A stretch of 64,000 nucleotides of DNA, taken from the NCBI GenBank assembly GCA_019279435.1, contig JAAALK010000289.1, positions 52,703,164 through 52,767,163 of the forward strand. Direction: 5' to 3'. The translations under genes were made by a program, and so were the position numbers. This DNA comes from Zizania palustris. Its lineage: Eukaryota > Streptophyta > Magnoliopsida > Poales > Poaceae. Positions 11,940 to 23,070 of this stretch are shown one piece after another; position 1 is the stretch's first letter, and every line of letters starts with the position of its first letter. Under the pieces are notes generated by a model that saw only the letters and a list, made by a program, of their open reading frames with translations, made no database searches and was not told the DNA's origin.

Positions 11940-14522
11940 TGAGAAACCAAGGGTTGGTTTCGGTGTTTTGTGATGAGTGATTGACAGGATTTTACCCTCT
12001 GTTCGAAGGGGTACCTCCGAAGGGGGTTCAGAGGTTGGACCTCCGAAGGGTGTTCGGAGGTGGTACCTCCGAAGGGTGTTCGGAGGTGGTCTCACCGAAG
12101 GGTGTTCGGTGGCTGTTTGCTGCAGCTGTGCAGCGGAGTGTGCTTATCGGAGGGGTCCGACAGTACACGATGATTGGGTTCGTACCGAAGGCTTCGGTAC
12201 TTTGGGTGGTACACCGGAGTGTGTACCGGAGGTTGCTAACCCGGAGAGGTCTCCGGAGTACTGGATACACTTGTCTGTTTGTCGGTGGTGCGCAGGGACT
12301 TCGGAGGCGACGAACGAACGTAGCGGGTGAACCTGGGTCAAGCGGGAGGCTTGATGCCAGGGGAGCAGGGAGCTCCGTCACGGTGACTGCGAAGGTGGTC
12401 CGGGTCGGTCCTCGGGTCGAGGCGTGCCAGGTGAAGGCAGAGAGTGCGGAGTGTGGCTCCGGCTGAAGGTGCTCCGAGACAAAGTCCTCGGAGGTGAGGC
12501 ACTTCGAAGGTACTACGGATGGAGTGACTTCGGAGTTGGATGGAACAAGTCCTCTGCGGAGGCAAGGTGTTCGAAGTGTGCTCCGGAGGGAGACATTCGA
12601 AGGTACCCGACGAAGGTCTCAGAAGTCGAGGCGCATCGAAGGCATGGTCCGGGTGAGGCTCGTCGAGGAGTGTGCTCGGGGAGAGGCACTGCGACGAAGG
12701 GCTCATGGAATGCTTCATGCGGAGGCCTTGGACGAAGGAGGGACTTCGAAGGGTGGTACTCCGAAGGTGGGGCTTCGGAGGGTGGAAGGCTTCGGAGCGA
12801 GGCTAGCTCCGGAGGAAGGTTGACTTGAGGTGCTTCGGCCTGCATGGCTTCGATTCACGGACTGACGGAGTTCGAGCTGGGAGTAGCTGCGAAGCCGTGG
12901 TGGTCCACTCCGGAGGTGTTGGTGCGAAGGCCCAAGGGCTTTGACGGCTTCGGCTCAAAACCGTCACTGTATCGAAGGCCATCTTTTCCCTTCCTATTGG
13001 GCTGCCTATAAATAGGCCCCAATCGCCTAGGGTTAGGGTTAACTCAACTAATGAAAAATCTGAGTTCCTATTTATTCCCCTGTTCTTCGTGAGCGCCGCC
13101 GTCGCCATTTTCGAGAGCGAATCGTAGCGATTTTTCTCCTTGCTCGTGTTTTCCCTGCTTTAGCCGGTTTTCTGCATCGTCACCAGCAAGCTACAGCGCT
13201 GGGCGCGTGCTTGCGAGGCAGCAGCCGCTGCAGCCATGCGGCGTGTAGTCCTACAACATGCGTAGCTGAGCTGCACGGGTTGAAGGATCGAGGCGCAGCC
13301 TGGCAACCTAGGCGCTAGGCGCGTGTGCGAGGCAAGCAAAGCCCGCGTGGAGCAGCGCGCGCGCAGGCTAGCAACCGAGCAGCAGGCGCACATGGCAGGC
13401 GCACGGCAGCGCTTCGGTCGTCGAGCTGCGTGCGTTCGCATGGCGCCTATGGCGCGTGGATCCAAGGTGGGGAGCACAAGGCGTGTGACGCCGCAGCAGC
13501 TGTGGGCGTGACAGGCTGAGAGCAGTGCGGCGCAAGCAAGCACTGTGCTCGGTAGCTGGAGGAAGCAGCACAACACGCAACCATACTATTCGACGAAACA
13601 CACACAGGAGACAACCATTCTACAGTAAACTTTTCTGTTCCTCGTTTTGCATGTTTTTGCTTGAATTTTCCGGATAGATATTTTTACTACCAGTATTTCA
13701 CTTTCAGAATGTGCACACCGTTTTGGTTCACTGCTATTAGATGATTTAAATAGTGTGCTTGACCATGTTCATGAACTGCCTGTAATTCAGAAATCATCTG
13801 TATGCACTTGATTGATAATCACTGATGTTGTGAGACATTTGTGGACTGCCTGTGTATTGTGAATGATTTGGACATGCTTGATGGATTATCAGTATCTTTG
13901 AAGAATCATTTGTAGAACTATCATTTGTCCTATGAGTTAACTTGATCTGTCTTTAAGCACTGTGTTGGTGTCTTTTTCGACTAGGACATCGGTCGTTTTT
14001 AGGCTAGATTATTTTTAATACCTGTGATCTGTTTTGCTTCTGCTGATTATTTGTCGAGGTGCGTTGGGTGTTGGGAGAAGGTCATTAATTCGAAAGAATT
14101 TTTAGGCGCCCATTCACCCCCTTTGGTCGTTACTTTCAGTCCTACAGAGACAAGCTGAGGTCTAGGGTAACACACTTTTAGCACTTTTGCTAGGTTTAGA
14201 ACCTTTTGCACTTATTGTAGCCCAGAGCCAGCCGCCACAAACTTGTACTCAGATTTGTGAGCTTTTGTGTTTCCTGTTCTTGCAATGAAATTTCTATTCT
14301 ATTTCTGATTAATTGATTGCATGAACTTGTATGTGTATTCTTTGTATTACTTGTGTTAAGTTTTTGCAGTACACTTCGTTCTATGTAAACCAGAATGTTT
14401 ACTCTATGTTCTTGCTAATGAACGAGCACCTGTCATCTTGTGTACGAAACTCTGAAGTGTATATTCAAACTCTGTTTTAAAGCTTTCATTCACCCTCCTC
14501 TAATCGTCTTTTCAGTCCAACA
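11940..14522 (+). mobile_element. 3' LTR of J, mosaic type (2,583 bp)
   Basis: The LTR begins TGAGAAACCAAGGG. The first 1.03 kb matches the LTR of E and the inverted LTR, with the repeated CCTCCGAA/TTCGGAGG word at 12015-12090. After about 12973 it departs completely. It then carries a TATA box at 13007-13014 (CCTATAAATAGG), a CCTAGGGTTAGGGTTA telomere-like motif at about 13027, GC-rich leader sequence, and T-rich intron-like sequence to 14522. Two Sirevirus-type ends are present: CCCATTCACCCCCTTTGGTC...TCCTACA at about 14100-14146, and TTCATTCACCCTCC...GTCCAACA ending at 14522. This suggests a compound or chimeric LTR. Confidence 0.78.
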
Positions 14523-15460
14523 TTACTTGTATTAGCGAATAATTCTCATAAGAAGATGACGGCGAGAGTGCTTGGGCGATCTAGCTTCTTAGAAACGAAT
14601 TTGTTTTTAAAAATTGCATTTACTCTAACGTCTCCGTTCGCATAATAGAGGAAGCTACAAAATGCATGGCCTTACTGCGTGCCAAGCTTCATCGGCTGAC
14701 CCAATCACCAATCGCTAGAGGCGCCAAACGTGCATGCTCTGCCTTGAAACCAGTTGACTCCTGATGTTCTGTGCTGCAAAGTTCTTTGAAGCTGGATAAA
14801 CTTTTGTGTTTTGCTGGAAGAACAAACTTTCCTAGTGGATCTTGCGGGAGCAAAAAGTAGCTAGATAGTGGAAGAATGCTGTTGATAGTAATTAGATATG
14901 CCTCTTTGGAAGTAAGGGCGTTGGCTGGAGCCTTCTGTCTATCTAGTCTGTGTTAAACGCCATGAAAAACACGATACTGTAGCTGGTAACCCCAGCGCCT
15001 CTTGTTACTTTATGCTTTCCAAAAAAACTGGGTGATAAAACAGTCTTTTATTAAAAAAGATTGAAATTGTTGATTGAATTGTAAGTCTATTATTATAATT
15101 TAAATTGTGAGACAGGTCTAAGTCCATTTTACCCACACATGTTGAGTTTCAAAGAAAAAATAGACCCGCAGGTGTACTCAAGCACCCCAACGAGGAAATT
15201 TTTAAAGTGTGCTTAGATCTTGGCTCAAGGGCAGTGTACGTTCGACTGTGGAATCAACGTAAGAATTGCAACACAGTATAAAGAATCTTATCAATTCCTC
15301 GATGATTTGATATGCCAATCCTGCAAGGAAATGAGAAGCTTGGGATGGATACCATTTTCAGATTTCTAGGGCTGATAGCCATGCGCACAATAGCAAAAAC
15401 TGTCTCACCACAAGACATCAGGTGTGTCACTAAAAATTGGGTATGCTTAAGTGAACAAGC
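14523..15460. other. Intergenic sequence downstream of MRT4
   Basis: No coding sequence is supported here. The stretch includes the 3' flank of the minus-strand MRT4 gene and a small candidate miniature inverted-repeat element at about 14924-15016, listed separately. It is not a continuation of gypsy B, which would be expected if J had simply inserted into B. Confidence 0.6.
14924..15016. mobile_element. Candidate small MITE
   Basis: A stretch of about 93 bp starts with TAAGGGCGTTGG and ends with CCAGCGCCTCTTGTTA. The inner ends form a short inverted repeat (GGCGTTGG against CCAGCGCC, one mismatch). Both sides have TAA/TTA trinucleotides, as in Tourist-type MITEs. It also contains GATACTGTAGC, a common word in grass MITEs. 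The terminal repeats are short, so this is tentative. Confidence 0.3.
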
Positions 15461-17777
15461 TTAAGAAGAATCATCATCTTCATTAGCTTTCAGGTGCGCC
15501 AGGCCTTCCTTGTAAACTTCGAAGTCATCAGGAGACCACCGGCACACAAGGTACAGTCGGAATGTTGCCATCTGCATCCCAAGCAACCGCTGCAATACAG
15601 AAATTCAGGGGGACCTTAATGCAATATAATAGACATACATAAGATTGGAACAACCTAGTAGAGTGTAACTCTACATAAAGCACCTTCTGATATGTTTTGC
15701 AACTTGCAAAAACAATGTGCAAATAGTAAATAGTAATTAGGACATTACAAAGATGCTTCCAATGGGTCTGATCCCAAGATTAACATAACTAAATGGCAAT
15801 CTGATTTTGCAAACAATTTATGTACCTAATAGCCTACAAACACATGATACACAGTACATACCAGGGTTTGTGCTGCTTCTGGCGAAATGGGCTTCCCTTC
15901 TTCACATACTACATGATTTGCAACTAATTCTACCACACCTGCATCAACCAGGGAGAACTTACAAGTGTTTTGCTTGGTAAGATCCAGACAGGCGTAAATT
16001 GCAGGGAAATACCAACCTTTGTTCAGACGAACCGGCAGTCCTTGCTTGCGTAGAAAAGGTTCCATTTCATGTGTAAACTGTTCCAAGGGACCTTCCTTAA
16101 GTTCCACCTGTGGTTCCATCAAATTCTAAATTTGGTAAACTATGTTGTATGAAGAAGAAAACTGCACATATGTCATCTTAACATAACAAGTCCCAAACCT
16201 TGGTAAAGGAGGGAGGCTCCGTTTACTTAAAAAGGTTGTGATAGATTTGGCGAGCCAATGGAAAACCTAGCCAATCAAATGAAGATTGAAACCCAAGTTT
16301 GGGTTTCATCTCTAGCCTACCCCCACTTGCTTGAGATTGAAAGGTTTTGAAAAAGAAAATTTTGTATGAAGAAAAAGTGCCTAGTTATCAAAGAGATTGT
16401 GCATTTTGCAGACAAAGCTATACAAAGATAAGTTATTATAATGAAATGAATATTTACTTTGCGTGCATCAAGATGTGGTCATTAGTAACCTTAGTAGAAA
16501 TCTGGATAAAAGTAGTCTCGCTGGTTTGTTTTCTGAAGCTATAAGCCATGAACAAGTACACAAATAGAAAGGGAAACAATAACTTGAATACCGTTTCTGT
16601 AGAAATGCTTCCAGTCCTTGCAAAATCATGCTCTTCAAATTCTTTAAATAATCTGCAGATAGAATTTGGCAAAATTGTGTCATATAAAGCACCGGCAGTC
16701 ATCATGTACAAGTATAACCATTAGATAAGGTGACTACCTCTCAACATCATCTCTTGGAAGATTAGTAAAGAACAGTCCAGAATCACCTTGGAGGAACTAA
16801 ATACAGAAAATTTACTTCAGTCAAGATCATAATTCATAGGAATGGTGTGGATTGTATTATCCACCAAGTATTGACAAAGGAAAATTTCACCTTGGAGAGT
16901 TTATGAAGGCCTGTTTTAGCTTCATCAGCAGCTGAACGCCCCAGCGCAATCTGCATGACCTTCTTTCCAGCAAGAAATATCCTGACATAAATAGCGATGT
17001 AACCTATAAGGGTGGGTTTCATCCTAGGTCTGTAAAGTTGTACAAACTGAGAAATAAATGAAAAATCTAGTTCATGCAACCTGGCATAGCCTGTTGCAGA
17101 CAGCATGGAAATCTTTTGTGGTTGCAAGCCAAAAGACTCCAGAGAAATTCAGACAATGCAGCATAGCATTTGCACAGAAAGACAATGTAAATGCCAGGCT
17201 AGAAACAACAACAGGTACCTGGTAGAGGACTTGAGCTGTTCTCTGAGGTCCTTGAGCTTTTGATTCCTCATATTGTCGTAGGTAAAGACGTAAGCATTGT
17301 CATAGTGCTCAATGGCATCTTTGATATCGGCAACCACTTTGCCCTTGCGCTCTAATCCAGGCTTCTTCTTGGTCTTCGACAAGGTCACTGCGTGCATTCA
17401 GGATGGAACCAAGGGTGCAAATTAGACGGGGAAATAAAGCTTGCTGTTGATTGCTATTACAAAAGAAAGAAAAAAACAGTTTTGGATCTCCCTTGGCTTT
17501 CTTGTGAAACGGGCAAAGCACAGAGCTTTGCAGCTTACTATCAGCAGCGACTCAAACAATCAATCAAGTTGTACAAACCAAAGTTTTTCGTTCTCTACGA
17601 TTGGAAGTAACACATAGACATATTGCAAAGGATACGAAGTGATGAGCGAGAAAAGAAGCAGATCGATCATCGATGGAAGAGAAGGAGTACAGGTGAGAAA
17701 TAGGCGAGGATGAGCAGCAGAGTGCACGAACTGGATGGACTGGAGTTACCTGGTCGGTTGCGCTTGGATTTCGGCAT
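15461..17777 (-). CDS. MRT4: mRNA turnover protein 4 homolog (MRT4), ribosome assembly factor, eight exons
   Basis: Eight exons join into a 705-nt CDS (234 aa). On the minus strand they are 17777-17750, 17387-17219, 16981-16891, 16796-16738, 16652-16592, 16107-16017, 15938-15862 and 15589-15461. Every intron is GT-AG and all phases match. The protein starts MPKSKRNRPVTLSKTKKK. It contains KDAIEHYDNAYVFTYDNMRN, GRSAADEAKTGLHKLSK, FTNLPRDDVERLFKEFEEHD, RKQGLPVRLNKGVVELV and VVCEEGKPISPEAAQTL, and ends in an acidic EDDDSS tail. These are signatures of MRT4, a nucleolar member of the ribosomal protein uL10 (P0) family. By family knowledge it holds the P0 site on pre-60S particles and is later exchanged for P0. 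Length matches plant orthologues and no lesion is visible. The exon model was deduced by eye and has no transcript support here. The 5' UTR carries a CAG/GCA run at about 17784-17798. Confidence 0.93.
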
Positions 17778-17859
17778 CGCTTCGCTGCTGCTGCTGCTGC
17801 GGCTGTTCCTCCTCCTCGGCGGCTGCGGCGATGAGAAGGTGGCTGGCTCTAAGTACTTG

Positions 17860-17914
17860 CTAGGGTTTTGCCAGCGTGGGTCGTATGGGCCTCAAATACA
17901 CATGTCCAGGCCCA
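17860..17914 (-). promoter_or_regulatory. MRT4 promoter motifs: telo-box-like and two site II elements
   Basis: Upstream of the MRT4 start lie AAACCCTAG (minus strand, 17860-17868), a one-base variant of the plant telo-box, and two TGGGCC cores: 17886-17891 on the plus strand, and 17909-17914, where GGCCCA is read on the plus strand. Telo-boxes paired with site II elements (TGGGCY) are known from promoters of plant ribosomal protein and ribosome biogenesis genes. The architecture therefore agrees with the MRT4 call. No TATA box is evident within this stretch. Confidence 0.65.
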
Positions 17915-19354
17915 GCAGGCGCACGACGAGCTCCTGCAGTGCTGCTGCGAGAATTTTTTTAAAAAACTAGCTCGTGTAGCTACGGATTAAAATATATTTG
18001 TAATATTTATATATATACACATATAATTAAATCTAATTACAAAATTGTAAAATAATAGAGAGAAAAAACAATCTAAAATTAGTATATAAAATAGGAGTAA
18101 TTAGGATTTTCACTTCCCACGATGATATTCAATTAGGACTATAATTCCATTGCACAAATATACAAGAAAGTTTTTTCATATTACAAATACTACCACTAAA
18201 AACATAAAGAAAACCCCCGTAAAATTCAACGCGGAAACTTATTGGCACAAAACGCAACTCCTAATCATCTCTTCAAGTCCACCTTTAACAATCACACCAA
18301 ATTACATCCACTAGTTGTGCAGGAGGAGATTAAGGTAGCACCCTAGATTTCTTTGCTATTTTGTCATTTAATTTTATCAATGCCCTTAGTTCTAAAAAAA
18401 CTCTTGATATGATTATACGTTATGATAGAGTGATTATCGACTTAGTATATGTTCACCGATCTACGAGATGGGGACTACAATTATGTGAATATATGTGTGT
18501 CAGTCTACTTGTATGACCATGATACTAACAAGACGCTTATATTTTAAAACTACAATCATAAAAAAAGTTGTATCTCCTAGATTTGCTGCTAGAGAAAGTA
18601 ACATCTTAGTCGTTAGTCAATCCATTGATAAAACAACACGATACTAAAGAAATAAAGTACAAATATATAATATATATGTTTAATTGAGTAGCATGTGAAG
18701 GATTAAAATGTATACGGTTACAAATATTCATGCGAACAAGATAACAAATATTCTCTAAATTTAGAAGTTTTCTAAATTCTAAAATATTTTAAAATACCAC
18801 GTAGGTAAGAAAGGTGAGAAATTTTGAAGCGGCAAACATGAAACAAAAGATTTGTGATTCCACGTGTTAGTGAAAAAATATAGGATTAACCATCACAACA
18901 AACTTATTCTTTTAAGGAGAAGAGAGTTTCAGGACATGAATCAGGAAAGAAATTCCATGCCACTAATTTTGTTATCTCATTGGAAAAAAAATATGCATCA
19001 TCTGACGAATTAACTCGTAATAGATTTCAAACATATGGGTCACAAAACTTTTTCCACCATAGTAATGGATGATGCAAGACATAAGGATGCGGACAGAGCA
19101 ATAAAGTACAAATATAGGTAGATTCAAGATTAGCTCAAGTTTTAAGGAGTAAACATACAAACACGTTTATATATCCGAGCCTTGAAAATATCAAATACAA
19201 GCTACAACACAAAAATATTTTGCTCTATTGTAGTCCTTACCAAGATACCGCAAATGAAGCCACTGAACAGGCATATGTATTGGAACCATGTATCTTCTGC
19301 TCCTATACATGTGAGCAGCATTGGATTCTCACCATCAGTATTGCCATCAAGATT

Positions 19355-19561
19355 TTATACATGCGGTAGATCATGGAAGACATTCGTAGGATACAATGCA
19401 GTAACCTGGCCTATCATACACTGTCGTCTCATCCTAAGTCGTATCTGTAGATCCAAAAGCCATGTGTTCTCTCTAGATATCAATTCATTCTCTTCTTGCA
19501 ATCTACACACTCCCATGTAAACATGCTCAACTACTTCAATCCAATTCCACAACATATGCAC
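19355..19561 (-). pseudogene. Possible exon fragment resembling a plant VPS38/UVRAG-like protein
   Basis: The frame of about 68 codons reads CRLQEENELISRENTW, LQIRLRMRRQCMIGQVTALY and PTNVFHDLPHV. Its charged, helical character and the RRQCMIGQV-ALYP ending recall the end of the coiled coil in plant VPS38/UVRAG-type autophagy subunits. I hold that resemblance only from memory. No start context, flanking exons or domain could be traced, so this is at most a captured or relict exon. Confidence 0.25.
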
Positions 19562-19571
19562 CGATGTATAT

Positions 19572-19635
19572 TTGCTTGTTCGATTACCTAGACTTGTCGG
19601 GTCTTGCTTGTTCGATTACCTAGACTTGTCGGGTC
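19572..19635. repeat. Perfect 32-bp tandem duplication
   Basis: TTGCTTGTTCGATTACCTAG plus 12 further bases occurs twice head to tail (19572-19603 and 19604-19635) without a mismatch. It lies just upstream of the K LTR. Confidence 0.9.
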
Positions 19636-19712
19636 ATGGTGACGACTGCACCGGAGAGCCACGGAACATGGTTAATATGCGCCTAAAGCTGCTCCTTACG
19701 ATGCTCAACGCC

Positions 19713-22499
19713 TGTAACATCCCACATTTTCAAAGGTAAGATAAAAGGAGAAAAATAAAATTTTAAATAAAATAATTATGTTTGAATAAAAAGGGAGTTG
19801 AAAATGATAACTAAATAAAAACTATAAGAAATAATTCAAATCCTAAGTTAAGAAATTTATGTTAGGTTCCCTTTCTGGATTTTTAGGAGATTGGCATCAA
19901 GCATAGAAAATTCAAATGAATTTCAGGAATTAATTTAATTAAAAAAGGAATTTTAATGCCAGTGGGCTGCCCTCCCCCATTCTCCCTCCAGCATGGCCCA
20001 ACCCCTCGCCCGTGCCCTCACTGACATGCGGGGCCCACATGTCAGCCTGCTCTATCTCGCGTGCGCCTGCGTCCCACTCTGGCCCACTTGTCGGCGCCAC
20101 CTGCTCGTGTCTGTGCCCGCTCGCGCCCACTGACCAGTGGCCCCACCGTATCAGCACCTCTTTCTTCCCCGCGTCACCGCCGCCCCCAAATCTCTCGGCC
20201 GAAACCCTAGCCCTTGGAATCCTCCTCCGATGTGTGCCTTTCCTCAAATTGAGTCTACCATTTAATTCCCCATGATCCGGTGATCAATTTCCCCTTTATA
20301 CCGACGCGTTACAATCCCGTAATCGTGCGTACCCGTGTATGGAAAGACCTTGCCAGAGTATGGAAACCCCCTCCTCGGCTTTCCATCTATACCACTTTCC
20401 ATCTTTACTCTCGGCGCCCTCTATTTAATCCATGCACCCCACCGCGTTCAAGCTACACCACACTATCGTAACCCACGTATTCCAGAGCACCCGCACGCCC
20501 ATTTTGCACCACCCCTCTGCTCCTTCTCCAGCCATCACCGGAGGTCATCCCCGATGTCGTCGACCGCACCACTGTGACCATAGACACCTCCCCGACCCGG
20601 CCACTCCTCCGATCAGGCCAACGACCACCGGAGCACGCTTCCCGCCGACAACCCGAACACCATCGCTGCCCCCGCTCGTCGCCGGCCACGTCCCATCGAC
20701 CCCGAGCCCCAACTCCGGTACCACCATGACTGCAAGGCTATTCTCTTTCCATTTCAGCATTTACTTTAGGCCTTCGGCCATCGCCATCACCGCTGCGCTC
20801 GCCGCCAACCCTATCATCGTCGGAGAAGGAGCCTATGCCTATTTTACCCCCGTGCTGTGCCGAATTTAATCTGGGCCATTGCTTCTGATTTGTGAGTCCG
20901 GGATTAGATCCTGAGATCGAGCGCCCAGATGCGGTCAAATCTCTATTGACCGGTATCGGGTGATCTCGGACGTCCGCTCTCACTTAAAATCCCGCATCGC
21001 TCACAACCGTTAGATCTAGATCCGACCACTGCCACTCGTCCGTTGCACTGCATAGTGCTCGGGTTCATGGTGAACCTGGTTTACCGTGGACCAGAGGCTA
21101 TTTAAAGTTTAAAATAAATTCTAGAATTGATTTAAACTTATAAAATTCATAACTTCTTCAAATCAACTCCAAAGTTTACCATTCAAATTTTAGAAAATTG
21201 CTGTTTTTATTCTCTACAAGTTTAGCCAATTAAATTGATGTTTGTACTATTTATTTTCTTTGTTTTAATTGTTTGTCCTTCTTGATTTGCGTGTCAAGAA
21301 GACTATGACACAGCTGAGGAGCTCGAGTACTTTCCTGAGGTCCTTCCGTCACCCTTTGTTGAGCAAGGCAAGTCACAACTCTATTTTTGATCATATTGAG
21401 CCCATATTTTAATTAAATATCTCTATAACCCATAGGGTATAAATGCATTAGTTTGAATAAATGACTTACACTATATTTATTAGATTCCCCGACCTTGTTG
21501 TGCAAACCCAAGCCATGCCATTGAGCCTCTTTTCCTTGTCACCTTTATTATTAAATATTAGCTAGTGTCTAAAGTACCGACACAACAAATATAGGCTAAG
21601 AAATGAGTCGTAGAATAGTCACTTGATTATGATATATGTTTCCCCGATATATTTATCATCCCTTGGTATTCTAAAAGACTTGGAAGATAGGGTAAGTTTG
21701 TTAGCATGGTGGGTTTTGAGTGCAAGCGAGGACATTAGTTAGTCGCACCCGAGGCACTATAAGGACCGGTCTGTGGGATCTGTTGCAAAGCATTTCCATA
21801 CTAACCACAAGTCTAATGGGTAAGGCCTAACTGGAAGTATGAAGCGTTCCAACTTTATGCACCAAGCGGAGGGGGCAAGTGACATCTGTGGGTGGCTTGT
21901 ACCGATGAGGCACAAAAGGGGGCACGACGTTGGTCCATTGCGTTGGCGTGCCGGCGAAACCTAGTGGGTTGTCCTCGAGTTGGTGCGTTCCATGTTGAAG
22001 GTTTTGGCAGGGACTTGGTCAGGGTGTCGTGGTGATATCTTGGTCGATGTCGGGTTCTTGCCTTATGGGTACAGTAGTACACCTCTGATCAGAGTACAAT
22101 CTTTTTGAAAAGATGAGCCCACGGACAAGGGCGGGTTTAACAATGTTCACCACAGTTAGTTTACTTTTATGATTGTGCATGAATTGATGACATGTAAGGA
22201 CTGTTGAGCGAGGGAGTACCGTTTGTACTACTCGAGTTAGGAGTTACTTCACGATTCATGATTTACTTTCCACATAATTAACATGATCACATTAAATGCT
22301 TAATAACAAAAATATACTTTTCCGCACTTTTAGCCACATATTTTCCTTATTATTACCCTTGCATTATACTGCATTTTCGGTGGCTTGTTGAGTATTTTTG
22401 TACTCATCCCTGTTGAAACCACTTCATAGGTAGCATATTATGAGGACGACGGTCTGGAGTAGCTATCCCAGTAAAGGCACGAGACTGGAAGAAGGCGTT
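19713..22499 (+). mobile_element. Long gypsy-type LTR K (RIRE3-like), interrupted by element F
   Basis: The LTR begins TGTAACATCCCACATTTTC. Further on it carries a run of features that I recognise from long RIRE3/RIRE8-type gypsy LTRs of grasses: GACTATGACACAGCTGAGGA near 21301, the CCTAGTGGGTTGTCCTCGAG stretch near 21960, GGTCGATGTCGGGTTCTTGC near 22043, and CTTGTTGAGTATTTTTGTAC near 22384. It has no coding capacity. Short frames in the GC-rich part (20010-20870) are not genes. At 22500 it is broken by the LTR of F. The remaining K sequence is not recovered downstream, so K is a solo LTR or a truncated element. Confidence 0.65.
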
Positions 22500-23070
22500 T
22501 GTTGGGGGAGATAATCCCGATGACAGTAGGGGAGCATGAAGGCTTGTACAGCCCCGAAGGAAGACTACGACCGGAAGACCCGAAGCCCTACGCCGGAGGT
22601 GCCCGGACCTCCGAACGATGAAGCCGAAAGCCTTCGGAGGCCCCGAGACGTGCCAAAGGAGTCTCAAGGGAGGAGTGACCAACCAGGTGCTGGAGGCCAC
22701 CCTTCGGGAGGAGCCGACACTCCGAAGAAAGGTCGTATGCCAGGAAGACCTAGTCAAGGCCGTAGGGGGACAAGATCGTGATCGTCTGCGCCGTGTTGGG
22801 CGGACTTTGCAGCGCTCGACACGGCCGATACGCTGTCAGATTGCGCCGTCCTGTCTGTACTATGTAACGTCTGTTTTGTCTGTACCGCTGACCAATGTCA
22901 GACCGAATGGTAGTTGGGTGTTGCGGGAACCCGACCCTTCAGAGCGGGCCACCCTATAAATACCCCTCAACTGTAGTTGTAATACACACGATCCAAGAAT
23001 ACAGAGCACACAACATTTCATTACTCCCATCCACTGAGAAAACCTGCTGGTTCGATCCATCGTCCCAACA
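22500..23070 (+). mobile_element. 5' LTR of gypsy element F (571 bp)
   Basis: The LTR starts TGTTGGGGGAGATAATCC and ends CGTCCCAACA. A TATAAATA box lies at 22955-22962. The sequence just after it (GTTGGCGCTGTCCGTGGGG, from 23071) is the primer-site region seen in Tat-lineage gypsy elements. No matching 3' LTR occurs in the window. Confidence 0.85.

Larger units (their letters stand above)
7366..14522 (+). mobile_element. Sirevirus-like copia element J, internally deleted, with a nested inverted LTR
   Basis: Both ends belong to one element. The 5' LTR remnant at 7366-7479 matches the first 114 bases of the 3' LTR at 11940 without a difference that I can see, including the private variant GGTTCAGAGG. 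The order is LTR remnant, INT-RT-RNase H, inverted LTR (9640-11637) with adjoining minus-strand 3' internal sequence, about 79 bp of plus-strand 3' internal sequence, then the 3' LTR. Flanks are ATTAC before 7366 and TTACT after 14522. This is a four-base match, or five bases if the last A of the LTR is counted as flank, so it is a possible target duplication. Confidence 0.8.
17915..19712. other. AT-rich intergenic sequence upstream of MRT4
   Basis: The sequence is AT-rich, with long A/T runs (for example 17990-18060), and has no supported gene. Two features inside it are listed separately: a short exon-like minus-strand frame at 19355-19561 and a perfect 32-bp tandem duplication at 19572-19635. 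The plus-strand frame at 19182-19520 has no recognisable domain and is probably chance. Confidence 0.6.

Noticed and set aside
13160..13601. Alanine/cysteine-rich frames on both strands near 13160-13601
   Set aside because: They come from a GC-rich LTR leader with GCGCGC and GCAGC runs; overlapping frames on both strands argue against coding.
7361..14527. Certain 5-bp target duplication ATTAC around J
   Set aside because: The match is five bases only if the terminal A of the LTR is counted as flank; otherwise it is four. The flanks also belong to different contexts (gypsy B left, unique DNA right), so it is noted as possible only.
17710..17970. Plus-strand frame of 86 codons over the MRT4 start region
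   Set aside because: It is antisense to MRT4 exon 1 and its GC-rich 5' UTR (CAG run giving poly-Leu) and has no independent support.
20012..20869. Several Pro/Ser/His-rich frames on both strands
   Set aside because: They overlap each other in a GC-rich part of LTR K; composition is low-complexity and no start context or domain supports a gene.
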